64,000 nt of DNA from Geosporobacter ferrireducens (GCF_001750685.1 NZ_CP017269.1:1529416-1593415), one strand, 5' to 3'; positions 27,120-35,949 are shown, counted from the first letter of the stretch. Made by a program: numbers and translations. The notes: a model not told the origin generated them from the sequence alone.

Positions 27120-27932
27120 TTAGTCAACCTCCTTCCTCTGCTTTCGTTTCTCTTGTTCTAATTTCAAATAATATGTATAATTAAACCTTATTTCCGAACC
27201 ATCATAGCCTAACTTGGCGAGTTTTGCCTGGATAACCCGCTTGCGCTCATTCATTTCAACTGCATTGACGGTTAAACGGACTCCTTCGATTACCTTCGCA
27301 AACTTTTCAAAAGGAATTCCTACAGCTACTTCAGTATGTCGCCATTTTGCTAAAAATCTGGTCCCTGAGCAAAGCAGTGAAACATTGATTTGATTTGTCA
27401 TCAAAGGATAAGAAGTGCATTCCACGCAAATTGCTTGATTCCCCAACATATTAAAATTCGGTTGCATGCCATAGACATAGGAATACCCTTGTATGACGCG
27501 CATGATCTGATAACTATCACCCACCATCAAAACGACATCCGGGTCTGCCTCAAATTGTTCCAGTGGTTTAATCATAACACCATAAGTATCTGGCGGACAA
27601 AATTTCATTTGCTTGGCAACACTTGCTGCAATTTCGGGCGATTCATATAGGCCTAAGGCACAACCATCTTGACCATTATAAAAACTTTCTGTAGGCGGGG
27701 TTAGGCCAAGTGCTCTCGTACTTCCCCGACACCCAGAAAATTTTTTGGTCATTTTCACGGCAATCCCCTTTGTTGCATGTTTAACCGCTACACAATAAGC
27801 AAGTGGGTAGGTCAATTCTTTGGCTTGAGCTTGCTCGAATTCTGCTTTGGACTTAATTATTTTAATCCCAACTATTTGCCTGTCCAGATCTAATACTGCA
27901 TAGGCTTTTTCTACATCAGCTTTGTTAACCAC
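27120..27932 (-). CDS. DUF169-family protein
   Basis: 270 residues starting at GTG with GGAGAAAC upstream. Family features: IVGIKIIKSKAEF, TYPLAYCVAVKHATKGIAVKMTKKFSGCRGSTRALGL, QAICVECTSYPLMTNQINVSLLCSGTRFLA. Conserved cysteines (YCVAV, SGCRGS, CVECTS, LLCSG) suggest metal or cofactor handling. The function of DUF169 is not established. As first gene of an ABC importer operon it may process or sense the imported compound. Confidence 0.85.
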   Translation of the reverse strand: MVNKADVEKAYAVLDLDRQIVGIKIIKSKAEFEQAQAKELTYPLAYCVAVKHATKGIAVKMTKKFSGCRGSTRALGLTPPTESFYNGQDGCALGLYESPEIAASVAKQMKFCPPDTYGVMIKPLEQFEADPDVVLMVGDSYQIMRVIQGYSYVYGMQPNFNMLGNQAICVECTSYPLMTNQINVSLLCSGTRFLAKWRHTEVAVGIPFEKFAKVIEGVRLTVNAVEMNERKRVIQAKLAKLGYDGSEIRFNYTYYLKLEQEKRKQRKEVD

Positions 27933-27980
27933 GTTGTTTCTCCAGCTTTCTAGTTAATGATATTTGGTTTCCCACTGGTA

Positions 27981-28010
27981 ATTATACTTGGCCCTACTAA
28001 TACTGTCCAA
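27981..28010 (-). promoter_or_regulatory. SigmaA promoter of the DUF169-ABC operon
   Basis: On the minus strand TTGGAC (28010-28005), 18-base spacer, TATAAT (27986-27981), about 50 bases before the GTG start. Confidence 0.65.
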
Positions 28011-28064
28011 TATATAATGTTTATCAAGTTTATGTTTCTCATAAAAATTCTTTATAAGACAAAG

Positions 28065-28440
28065 AAGCCAAAGGGACGTTTTGTTTGCCACCAGTTACTT
28101 GATTTTGTCTAGTATGCCTCTTCCTATTTTTAGTATCCTTGATAATTTCCTATTGCTTACTCCAGTTGTTTCTTTTATATTTTTCAGTATGGTACATGAT
28201 TTGTCATTACACAATATGCATATACTATAAATTTTGTCTTTTCCTTTGCCTTCTTAATATACTCTATAAATTTTTCATAGTCCGAATCCTTTAAAAATAT
28301 ATTCCTTTTATCTATTCCTCTCAACATAACATGATATATCCCTGTTTTACTTTTTTCTCTTGCTGTTCTTGCCATTTTATCAGCCTTTTTTATCCTATCC
28401 TAACTCTAAATACATGGCAATCAAAACGTCCCCTTGGCTT
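28065..28440. mobile_element. Degenerate REP/RAYT-type element
   Basis: Ends are an inverted repeat: AAGCCAAAGGGACGTTTTG (28065-28083) and CAAAACGTCCCCTTGGCTT (28422-28440), 18 of 19 matching. The inside contains a broken Y1-type transposase. TTTATAAGA follows or precedes both ends (28051-28059 and 28441-28450), a possible duplication. It reads as a relic of a RAYT/IS200-like element. Confidence 0.6.
28095..28375 (-). pseudogene. REP-associated tyrosine transposase (RAYT), internally deleted
   Basis: The N-terminal part (ARTAREKSKTGIYHVMLRGI and DKRNIFLKDSDYEKFIEYI) runs to YAYCVMTNHVPY, where intact Y1 transposases have MxNHxH; the second metal-binding His is lost. It then frameshifts into a C-terminal piece (KNIKETTGVSNRKLSRILKI). 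The middle with the catalytic Tyr is missing, so it is inactive. Confidence 0.75.
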
Positions 28441-28456
28441 TTATAAGATAAAATTC

Positions 28457-28515
28457 TTGACAAATACTGTTTACAAATGTAAACTATATTCGAATATAGT
28501 TTACATTTGTAAACA
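28457..28515 (+). promoter_or_regulatory. Promoter with perfect 48-bp palindrome containing two BlaI boxes
   Basis: TTGACA (28457-28462) and a -10-like TAAACT (28480-28485) at 17 bases. From 28468 to 28515 the sequence is a perfect inverted repeat of 24-base arms around a TTCGAA centre. Each arm is itself a BlaI/MecI-type box, GTTTACAAATGTAAAC (28469-28484) and GTTTACATTTGTAAAC (28499-28514), with the TACAnnTGTA core. The boxes cover the -10 and start region, so binding would shut the operon. Confidence 0.85.
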
Positions 28516-28530
28516 CAAGGAGGTGAAACG

Positions 28531-28917
28531 ATGCAACTCTTTCCAAAAATATCAGATGCCGAATGGGAAGTAATGAAGATTATATGGAGGGGAAATCGAA
28601 TAACCTCAGAAGAAATCATAATTTCTCTATCCGAAAAAATGGATTGGTCCGCACCAACTGTCAAAACCTTTATAAACAGACTTCATAAAAAAGGAGCAAT
28701 AGGGTTTGAAAAGTCAGGACGAAACTATATTTACTACCCATTAGTCTCCGAAAAAGATTGTATACGAACTGAACGAAAATCATTTGTTGAAAAAGTATAT
28801 GATGGAGCAGTCAGTATGCTTTTCTCCAATTTTATTGAGGAGGAACCTTTATCCGATCAGGAAATTGAAAGGCTTCAAAAGCTGCTGGAAGAAAAGAAAA
28901 CTCAAAGAAAAAAATAG
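28531..28917 (+). CDS. BlaI/MecI-family repressor
   Basis: 128 residues with an excellent AAGGAGGTGAAACG before the ATG. The winged helix is typical: KISDAEWEVMKIIWRGNRITSEEIIISLSEKMDWSAPTVKTFINRLHKKGAI. The C-terminal dimerisation helix has VSMLFSNFIEEEPLSDQEIERLQKLL. In BlaI/MecI the partner M56 protease causes repressor cleavage; the corresponding M56 gene follows after 39 bases. The operator palindrome is directly upstream. Confidence 0.93.
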   Translation: MQLFPKISDAEWEVMKIIWRGNRITSEEIIISLSEKMDWSAPTVKTFINRLHKKGAIGFEKSGRNYIYYPLVSEKDCIRTERKSFVEKVYDGAVSMLFSNFIEEEPLSDQEIERLQKLLEEKKTQRKK

Positions 28918-28956
28918 TCAATGGAACCGTTCTTATCCAAATAACGATAAAAGGGG

Positions 28957-30711
28957 GTGCCAGATATCGCCGCTTTGGAAACAGTTTTTTTACATATTAT
29001 GCGATCGTCATTTATGGCAAGTATTCTAATATTGCTGCTGCTTTTGATCCGTAAATTATTTTACCGGCGTTTTGGAGCAAGATTTCTCCATTCTTTATGG
29101 ATACTGGTGTTGCTGCGGCTTCTAATACCGGTTACGTTTGAAAGCCCATTTAGCATATTCAATCTTCTTGATATGAATTTTCGGATAACTTCTATGGTTC
29201 AAAATAATAATGAAACTTTCAAAGTACTTCCTTTCGCACACGAGCCTTTAATGGAAGAGGAACTTGTTGGGAGTAACACAGAACATAGTGGATATCAGGA
29301 TGATATTGCAGATAATGAAAATAATCTGCATCTGTCCATCCTAAAAGTATTGTCTCTAACATGGCTGATGGGATTTCTCGCTCTTGCTGTTTTTTCCTAT
29401 ATCATTACAATGAAATTCAAACACAGAACCAAAAATTTCAAACCACTGGAAAACCCAGAAATCCATTCCTTAGTAGACTATTGCCGTAAAAAAGTAAAGA
29501 TCAAAAGACAAATTTCTGTTTATATGAATCCTTATTTTAAAAGTCCATGTATTTCAGGGATCATAAAGCCTCGTATTTATCTTCCCGAAGATATCTGCGG
29601 CAGGGCTGACCAAGTTCAGCTCCAGCACATACTTCTGCATGAATTGTCCCATTATAAAAGAAAAGATTTATGGTCCAATTTATTTTCCGTATTAACTGTA
29701 CTGGTTCACTGGTTTAATCCCCTGGTATGGTTGACAGTAAAAAAGATGCGATATGACAGGGAAATTGCTTGCGACGCTTATGTTATGGAAATGCTTGAAG
29801 AAGAAGAAACGATGAACTACGGAATGACCATCATTCATTTTTCCAATCTATTTTCCAATAAATATAAGCAATTGTATTTTGCAAGCTTTTTTGAAATTAA
29901 TAGTCCGTTAGAAAGGAGAATCACAATGATAAAAATGTTCAAGAAAGGTTCTTATCAAATATCCGCAGCTGTGATTATATGTTGTATAGTCATAGCCGCT
30001 ATAACACTTACCAATCCTGTCAGCTCTCAAAGTGCAGATATAAAAAATGCTTCTAGCCTAGCTAATAATACGATTGTATCCGACTCTACAATAACAGCTA
30101 TTTTAAATAGCAAAGCAAAAGATAAATTAGTGCTGATTGATGCAGGACATGGTGGTGAAGATCCAGGAGCAATCTATACGAAACCGGATAACAGTCAAAC
30201 TAAAGAAAAGGATTTAAATCTGCAAATATCACTGCTCCTCTACGATATGCTCAAGACCTCAGGAATAAAAGTAGAATTAACACGACAAGAAGATATTGCA
30301 ATGAAACTGTCAGAAAGGGCCGAGTTAGCCAATAAATTGAATGCTTCTCTGCTTGTAAGTATTCACATTGATGCAAATGCTGACCCGTCAGAAAATGGCA
30401 CAACGACTTTATTCAATCCTTCTATGGATTATACTTCTTACGGCATTACAGGAGAAAGAGCAGCTCAGCTTCTGCAGGAAGAACTGATCGGAAAGCTAGA
30501 AACCACAAATCAGGGAATACAAAAAGAGGATCGCTTGATATTGCTTAAAAATACCAAAATGCCATCATCTATTGTGCACATTGCATATATTACTAATGAG
30601 TCGGACAGGCAAAAACTGATGACCGAAGAATTTAAAACACAAGCAGCACAAGCTTTGCATGACGGCATCATAAAGGCTTTAAATGAAATGGCATCTACAT
30701 CAAAAAAATAA
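28957..30711 (+). CDS. BlaR1-like M56 peptidase fused to an N-acetylmuramoyl-L-alanine amidase-like domain
   Basis: 584 residues. Part 1 (1-330) is a BlaR1/MecR1-type membrane protease: several membrane segments, zinc motif HELSH (His 228, Glu 229, His 232), then RYDREIACDAYV and the PLERRI region near 318-322, comparable to the BlaR1 self-cleavage area. After a membrane helix (335-352) comes an Amidase_3-like domain (390-575) with zinc ligands His 398 (DAGHGG), Glu 417 (KEKDLN) and His 470 (VSIH). The usual VExGF motif with the catalytic Glu reads VHIAY (His 541), so the domain may bind rather than cleave peptidoglycan. The start is uncertain: GTG 28957 overlaps its ribosome site. Confidence 0.88.
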   Translation: MPDIAALETVFLHIMRSSFMASILILLLLLIRKLFYRRFGARFLHSLWILVLLRLLIPVTFESPFSIFNLLDMNFRITSMVQNNNETFKVLPFAHEPLMEEELVGSNTEHSGYQDDIADNENNLHLSILKVLSLTWLMGFLALAVFSYIITMKFKHRTKNFKPLENPEIHSLVDYCRKKVKIKRQISVYMNPYFKSPCISGIIKPRIYLPEDICGRADQVQLQHILLHELSHYKRKDLWSNLFSVLTVLVHWFNPLVWLTVKKMRYDREIACDAYVMEMLEEEETMNYGMTIIHFSNLFSNKYKQLYFASFFEINSPLERRITMIKMFKKGSYQISAAVIICCIVIAAITLTNPVSSQSADIKNASSLANNTIVSDSTITAILNSKAKDKLVLIDAGHGGEDPGAIYTKPDNSQTKEKDLNLQISLLLYDMLKTSGIKVELTRQEDIAMKLSERAELANKLNASLLVSIHIDANADPSENGTTTLFNPSMDYTSYGITGERAAQLLQEELIGKLETTNQGIQKEDRLILLKNTKMPSSIVHIAYITNESDRQKLMTEEFKTQAAQALHDGIIKALNEMASTSKK

Positions 30712-30783
30712 TATGAAGCAGTGAGCCCATCCAGCTAAGGTAGTATGTTAAAAGATGCTCCCAGCAGAAAGAAATTCAGATAT

Positions 30784-30818
30784 AAGCAGGCTTAAGGTTA
30801 ACCTTAAACCTGCTTTTT
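30784..30818. terminator. Bidirectional terminator
   Basis: AAGCAGG, then the perfect core TTAAGGTTAACCTTAA, then CCTGCTT, followed by TTTT. It separates the M56-amidase gene from the convergent kinase gene. Confidence 0.8.
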
Positions 30819-30861
30819 ATAATGCATCATAGGGTATATCCTCTTCCTTTTCTTATTACTT

Positions 30862-32949
30862 TCACTGATTATTCTTCTTGGGCATATAAATAACTGCCTT
30901 GAATAGATCTCCATCTATCTCTATATGAAACCTTCCCCTCTGAATATCAATCAAGCTTTTGGCAATAGATAATCCCAGTCCGCTGCCTTGGCTGCTCCTC
31001 GATTCATCCCCTCTTTTAAATCGCTCCATCAGTTCATCCGCAGAGATATTGAGCTCGTAGGCCGAGATATTTTTGAAAACCATAACGATTTCATTGCCTA
31101 AATCTTCGATATCTACATATACCCTTGAACCTTTCAGGGCATATTTAAATATATTGGATAATAGATTTTCTATCGCTCTCCATAACAACCTTCCATCCGC
31201 TGTAATGTATAGCTTATCTATAGGTTGATTGATCTTAAATTCTAATGCTAGGTCTTCAATCTTATCGTTTAGCTCTCCCAGCCCCTGAGTTATTAGAGAT
31301 ACGATATCTATTCGCTCCAAATTTACTGGTATATTTCCACTAGAAGCTTTGGCTGCTTCAAATAAATCATCTGTCAATGCTTTAAGCCGTTGAGATTTCT
31401 GATCCAGTATTTCTAAATATTCTTCTGTCTTTAATGGATCTTTCTCCTTCTTTAATAAATCAATATATGTGATAATCGAAGTCAAAGGTGTTCTTGTATC
31501 ATGGGATACGTTGGTGATCAATTCCGCTTTTAAGCGTTCGCTTTTTAGCTCGTTGTCAACAGCCTTTTTTAACCCATCCGTAATACTGTTTATATTTGCA
31601 GCAAGTTTTCCAAACTCTCCATTTCCATTGACTGCTATTGTATGATGAATATCTCCATCCTTTATTTTTTCTACGCCTTCTTTGATAGCGTTAAATTCTT
31701 TAATGCGCTTTAGGGTCAACCAAGCTGCCGCGCCTATCGTCACTGGGAATATAAAGAATGTGGCAGCAACGATGATTGGATATCCAATCACGATCAGCAC
31801 CATCTTTACACCAGCACTTCCGCTATCATATACACCTTTTACAAATTTAAATAGTTTATAGAAAATTCTATAGATCAGGGTATGCTTTAAGATAGTCTTA
31901 TTTTTGAAATGCTTCACTAAGGATAGTACCAATACCAACCCAAAGACAGCAATGAATGCGGTAATCGGTATGATAATTTTATTAAAATTACTAAGGTTCC
32001 TTACTACCGCTTGCAAAGATCCAATCCACAAAGTTATTAGCCCTAAACATAATAGTAGATTGATATCGTTATATACTCTATCTATTGCATTGATGTGCAA
32101 TTCCTCATCCTTAAAGGCTTTTCTCCCCACAATGAGCAATAAATATATAAATGACAGCATTAATCCTAATGAAAATCCTAGAATTCTATATAGTGCGTCT
32201 TGAATCATTCCCTTATTTTGATTCCATTCTTTTTCACGTTGATTTAAAAACGCTTCTGTAAAGGCAATATAAATAACATTATCCTTCTGATCGAATTCGT
32301 CGGTTCTTGGTCGAATCCAGCGATAATATTCATTGTTTTTGATTTCTAATGGATATACTACCGTTTCCTGTTTATCAAACAGCATATAGGAAGAAAAAGC
32401 TTTAAAACTTTCTTTCTCAGTTTGTGGGCTATTGGTAAATACATTTACGCCATCACTGGCATAATAAAGAATCCCTTCGACCTCTTCCAATCTTTGTAAG
32501 AGCTGATGATATGTTTGCAGCTCATGGTTTATCATTTGCGCTCTTCTCTGAGAAATCTTATCTGCATACAATTCCTTGAACCTTACATAGTTTTCTTCTT
32601 CACTAGCATTGGGGTTGTAGCTTCTTGAATTAAATTGAAAATCTGAAAATAGATTTTCTTCTTCGCTCCGCATTTCTTCTTCTGTAACGGTTTCTTCATT
32701 CAGAATGCGTTCTTCGTTTTTGTACTCTGAGATTAAGACTCTTAAACTCCTTACAAGCTCTTCACTTTCTTCTATATATGACCTGCTTAAAAAATAGCTT
32801 TCTTCAAACACAATACCGAAATCACTATTGTGAGATGCTATCACATTTATAAAAGATGTAATTGCCCCTGTAAAACACAGAATCACAAGAACAAAAGCAA
32901 TCATTTTTGTTATTATAGAATGACTATAGTTTTTCAACTTTATATCCAA
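30862..32949 (-). CDS. Large sensor histidine kinase
   Basis: 695 residues starting at TTG, overlapping the regulator gene by 26 bases. N-terminal membrane segment (ITKMIAFVLVILCFTGAITSF), a roughly 200-residue extracellular sensor, then several membrane helices between about 250 and 400, HAMP-like linker, and kinase core: NVSHDTRTPLTSIITYIDLL (His box), AIENLLSNIFKYALKGS, GSGLGLSIAKSLIDIQRG. The kinase core resembles VanS/MprB-like sensors. The ligand is unknown and there is no obvious target gene next to it. Confidence 0.9.
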   Translation of the reverse strand: MDIKLKNYSHSIITKMIAFVLVILCFTGAITSFINVIASHNSDFGIVFEESYFLSRSYIEESEELVRSLRVLISEYKNEERILNEETVTEEEMRSEEENLFSDFQFNSRSYNPNASEEENYVRFKELYADKISQRRAQMINHELQTYHQLLQRLEEVEGILYYASDGVNVFTNSPQTEKESFKAFSSYMLFDKQETVVYPLEIKNNEYYRWIRPRTDEFDQKDNVIYIAFTEAFLNQREKEWNQNKGMIQDALYRILGFSLGLMLSFIYLLLIVGRKAFKDEELHINAIDRVYNDINLLLCLGLITLWIGSLQAVVRNLSNFNKIIIPITAFIAVFGLVLVLSLVKHFKNKTILKHTLIYRIFYKLFKFVKGVYDSGSAGVKMVLIVIGYPIIVAATFFIFPVTIGAAAWLTLKRIKEFNAIKEGVEKIKDGDIHHTIAVNGNGEFGKLAANINSITDGLKKAVDNELKSERLKAELITNVSHDTRTPLTSIITYIDLLKKEKDPLKTEEYLEILDQKSQRLKALTDDLFEAAKASSGNIPVNLERIDIVSLITQGLGELNDKIEDLALEFKINQPIDKLYITADGRLLWRAIENLLSNIFKYALKGSRVYVDIEDLGNEIVMVFKNISAYELNISADELMERFKRGDESRSSQGSGLGLSIAKSLIDIQRGRFHIEIDGDLFKAVIYMPKKNNQ

Positions 32950-33610
32950 TCCCCCACACCACCTTTAGATATTTTGGCTCCTTTGGATTTATTTCAATTT
33001 TTTCTCTGATTTTTCTAATGTGTACTGTAACCGTATTTTCTGGGTTAAAGGCAGTTTCTTGCCATACTTTTTCATATATCTGATTGATAGAATAGACTCT
33101 TCCCGCATTTGCAGCCAAAAGCTTTAATATCTTATATTGTACCGGTGTAAGATAAACAGCTTCCCCATCAACAGTTATGATCTTGCGTTCATCATCTATC
33201 ACGAGACCCCCTGTTTTATATACATTACTTTTTGTTTCCATACTCCCCAGTGTTGTATATCTTCTTAGCTGGGATTTGACCCTTGCAATTAGTTCCAGTG
33301 GATTAAAGGGCTTAGTAATATAATCATCTGCTCCCATGTTTAGTCCGATTATTTTGTCCGTATCCTCCGACTTGGCCGAAAGCATGATCACCGGGATATT
33401 CTTCTCCTCTCTTATTTTCATGGTAGCTCTGATTCCATCCATTTTCGGCATCATAATATCCATGATAATAAGGTGTATCTCATTTTCTTCCAGTATTTCA
33501 AGGGCGTCTAAACCATTAGAAGCTGTAAATACCTTATACCCTTCGTTTTCTAAATAGATTTTTATGGCGTAGACGATTTCTTTGTCGTCATCACAGACTA
33601 TTATATTCAA
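32924..33610 (-). CDS. OmpR-family response regulator
   Basis: 228 residues from TTG 33610, chosen because GGAGTGG lies seven bases before it and the protein then begins directly with the receiver strand (LNIIVCDDDKEIV). Phospho-acceptor in LIIMDIMMPKMDG, Lys in YITKPFN. Winged helix: LTPVQYKILKLLAANAGRVYSINQIYEKVWQ ... NTVTVHIRKIREKIE. Paired with the kinase encoded downstream. Confidence 0.9.
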   Translation of the reverse strand: MNIIVCDDDKEIVYAIKIYLENEGYKVFTASNGLDALEILEENEIHLIIMDIMMPKMDGIRATMKIREEKNIPVIMLSAKSEDTDKIIGLNMGADDYITKPFNPLELIARVKSQLRRYTTLGSMETKSNVYKTGGLVIDDERKIITVDGEAVYLTPVQYKILKLLAANAGRVYSINQIYEKVWQETAFNPENTVTVHIRKIREKIEINPKEPKYLKVVWGIGYKVEKL

Positions 33611-34129
33611 GATGTACCACTCCAATATATAAATTTGCACATAGTATATCACATCCTTTGTAATTTTGTATGAACTAATAGTAACAATTAAATCTTAATA
33701 AATCCCCAACGTAAATCTTAAGATTTTCTTAATGTTAACTCTCTTCGTCTAATGCAAAAGTAGAATTAATTAATGGATCTTTTGTTATACATGCATTATA
33801 ACTACTCCACTTATAGTCTGCTATTTTTTCTATTATGGTATTGTGCATAACCCACAGCTATTCTTCTTATTTTCTCTGTAAGACAAGCAACACATTTATC
33901 AAGAATAGCTAGATTTTAAACATGCATAGCATCAAATTTTGAAAATGTCTATGAATAGCTGTGACTTTAAGCTTAGGCTACTGCTAGACATTGCGAAAAA
34001 TAGGGATGCTTTTTAATTTTTAGAATTATTAATCGAGATGTTCTTTAGAGAACCTTATTCTCCTGACAAAGCTATTTTTATGGCTAGCTTCTCAAATCTA
34101 ACAGGATGGATTTACATGAGCTATAAGTT
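33611..34129. other. Long AT-rich spacer without a recognised gene
   Basis: About 520 bases between the divergent two-component genes and the EPSP-synthase-like gene. I found no ORF with a ribosome site and no RNA motif I could name. AATAGCTGTGACTTTAAGC near 33954 and related words (CACAGCTATTC near 33853) form a distant inverted match of uncertain meaning. Confidence 0.5.
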
Positions 34130-34159
34130 ATAAATATATATAAAATCATATATTAGACA
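34130..34159 (+). promoter_or_regulatory. LysR-type box upstream of the EPSP-synthase-like gene
   Basis: AATATAT (34133-34139) and ATATATT (34148-34154) form a dyad with an 8-base spacer. The surrounding 30 bases match 27 of 30 positions with a site at 36866-36895 beside the LysR gene. It lies 67 bases before the enzyme's start codon. Confidence 0.65.
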
Positions 34160-34225
34160 TCAGCAAAAAACAATAATATAGTATAGATAATTAGAAAAAT
34201 TTTATATAGTAGGGAGAAGTAAAAA

Positions 34226-35515
34226 ATGAAAGCGATAATAAAGAAAAATAACATATCAGGAAAAGTAATGGTACCTGGCTCTAAAAGCCACACAATCAGA
34301 GCGGTTATAATAGCTACGTTGGCTGAGGGAGAATCCATTATTAAAAACCCTTTAACAAGTGAAGATTGTAAAAGTGCGGTTAGAGTTGCAGAGGCCTTTG
34401 GAGCAACCTGTGAAATGAAAAACAACGAGTGGATAATGCAAGGAGTAAATGGCAAGTTAAAAGTACCAGACAACGTAGTAGATTGTGGAAACTCTGGTAC
34501 CACAACATATATTGCATGTGCAATGGCAGCAACAATAGAAGGAGCAACGGTTATAACGGGAGATGAACAAATTAGAAGAAGACCGATCAATACTTTATTA
34601 GAATCTATCAGTGAGACGGGAGCAACTGCATTTAAAACAAGGCCGTCCATAGATGCACCACCAGTTGTGATAAAAGGACCAATGGAAGCTAAAAACATAA
34701 GACTTGAAGGAAAAATATCTCCACAGGTATCGGGTGTATTAATATCAGCTCCATTATTAAGTGGAACTACGGTGGTAGATGTAGAAAATCCATTAGAAAT
34801 TTCATATGTTAAGATGACATTGGATTGGATGGAAAAGCATGGTGTACATGTAGAGCACAAAGATGATTATAAAAGATATGTAATTAAAGGACCTCAAAAA
34901 TATAGCCCTGTAAATAGTGTAATACCAAGTGATTGGTCAGGGGTAGCATTTCCACTTATAGGTGCTGTAATGACAAACTCTGAAGTAACCATAGATGGAG
35001 TTGATTTTAATGATGTACAAGGAGATAAAGCCATAGTAGATATACTTATCAGTATGGGAGCGGATATAACGAAAGATGTGGAAAACCACAGAATGACAAT
35101 AAGGGGAGGGAAACCTCTCAAAGGCATAGAGGTAGACTGTAAAGATATTCCAGATACACTGCCGGCCTTATCGGTTATAGGGGCATATGCTTCCGGTGAA
35201 ATGAAAATGACAGGACTGGAAGTAGTAAGATTAAAGGAGACAGATAGAGTTGCAGTTATGCAGGAAGAATTAAGTAAAATGGGAGTAGAAGTTGAAGTAG
35301 GCCTTGATCATATGACTATAAAAGGTGGAAGAGGTTTTCAAGGAACGATGGTAGAAAGTCATGATGATCATCGTGTAGCAATGGCGCTGATGATGGCAGG
35401 ACTAGTTGCAGAAGGAGAAACCATAGTAAATGATGTAGAATGTGCTAATATCTCATTTCCAAACTTCATAAACATAATGAATGCGATAGGAGCAAATATT
35501 GAGATTCTTTCATAA
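34226..35515 (+). CDS. EPSP synthase-like enolpyruvyl transferase
   Basis: 429 residues with the two-lobed EPSP synthase fold. Recognised residues: Lys 20, Ser 21 and Arg 25 in PGSKSHTIRA; GNSGTT at 89-94; Arg 119 in RRRP; SPQ at 165-167; Asp 310; KETDR at 337-341; His 382-Arg 383. Tyr 95 stands where EPSP synthases have Arg (GNSGTTxR). Layout of the second half (DIPDTLPALSVIGAYASG, RLKETDR) resembles archaeal-type enzymes. It is isolated from other shikimate genes and carries the LysR box shared with a TTT transporter unit, so it may use a different hydroxyl acceptor. AroA itself remains possible. Confidence 0.85.
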   Translation: MKAIIKKNNISGKVMVPGSKSHTIRAVIIATLAEGESIIKNPLTSEDCKSAVRVAEAFGATCEMKNNEWIMQGVNGKLKVPDNVVDCGNSGTTTYIACAMAATIEGATVITGDEQIRRRPINTLLESISETGATAFKTRPSIDAPPVVIKGPMEAKNIRLEGKISPQVSGVLISAPLLSGTTVVDVENPLEISYVKMTLDWMEKHGVHVEHKDDYKRYVIKGPQKYSPVNSVIPSDWSGVAFPLIGAVMTNSEVTIDGVDFNDVQGDKAIVDILISMGADITKDVENHRMTIRGGKPLKGIEVDCKDIPDTLPALSVIGAYASGEMKMTGLEVVRLKETDRVAVMQEELSKMGVEVEVGLDHMTIKGGRGFQGTMVESHDDHRVAMALMMAGLVAEGETIVNDVECANISFPNFINIMNAIGANIEILS

Positions 35516-35776
35516 AAATTCTTGCCATGAGGTATCGAAGAAGTAAACAGGCAAATTAAAACTGTTGAAGTCAGGGGAAGAAAGATAGACAGTAATATAC
35601 CACAAATTTGTATACTATTAGTCGCAAAAACAGACTTGTAGAATAGATGTGGAGGGTGGATATTGGTATGTTGAAGAAGATTTGCGTTTTGAATTAATTA
35701 AAAGGGTCCTATATTCAGATATAATAGATTGAGATTAACGATAATTAAAAGCCTTTCCCATACCCGTTGAATATAA

Positions 35777-35827
35777 ACACAAAAAGGAATGAGGACAATT
35801 ATAAAATCCTATCATTCCTTTTTGTGT
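35777..35827. terminator. Terminator between the EPSPS-like and LysR genes
   Basis: ACACAAAAAGGAATGA and its exact complement form a perfect 16-pair stem around a 19-base loop. T-rich sequence inside the right arm (CCTTTTTGTG) would serve the plus-strand gene; the mirror serves the minus strand. The 260 bases between the enzyme stop and this hairpin hold only a short unidentified coding-like stretch (35639-35733). Confidence 0.7.
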
Positions 35828-35949
35828 GAACTGACTAAAACGTCAACTTGTCATAAAAGTAGTTAGTGGCATATTAGACTAGAGTGTGTTGGGAATAAAG
35901 AATATAAGTATCCTTGATACTCCATTTAGAGAGACTATGTTAAGATTCT

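Noticed and set aside
34153..34860. Long ORF opposite the EPSPS-like gene (235 codons)
   Set aside because: It is the antisense shadow of a well supported gene, has no ribosome site and a non-natural composition.
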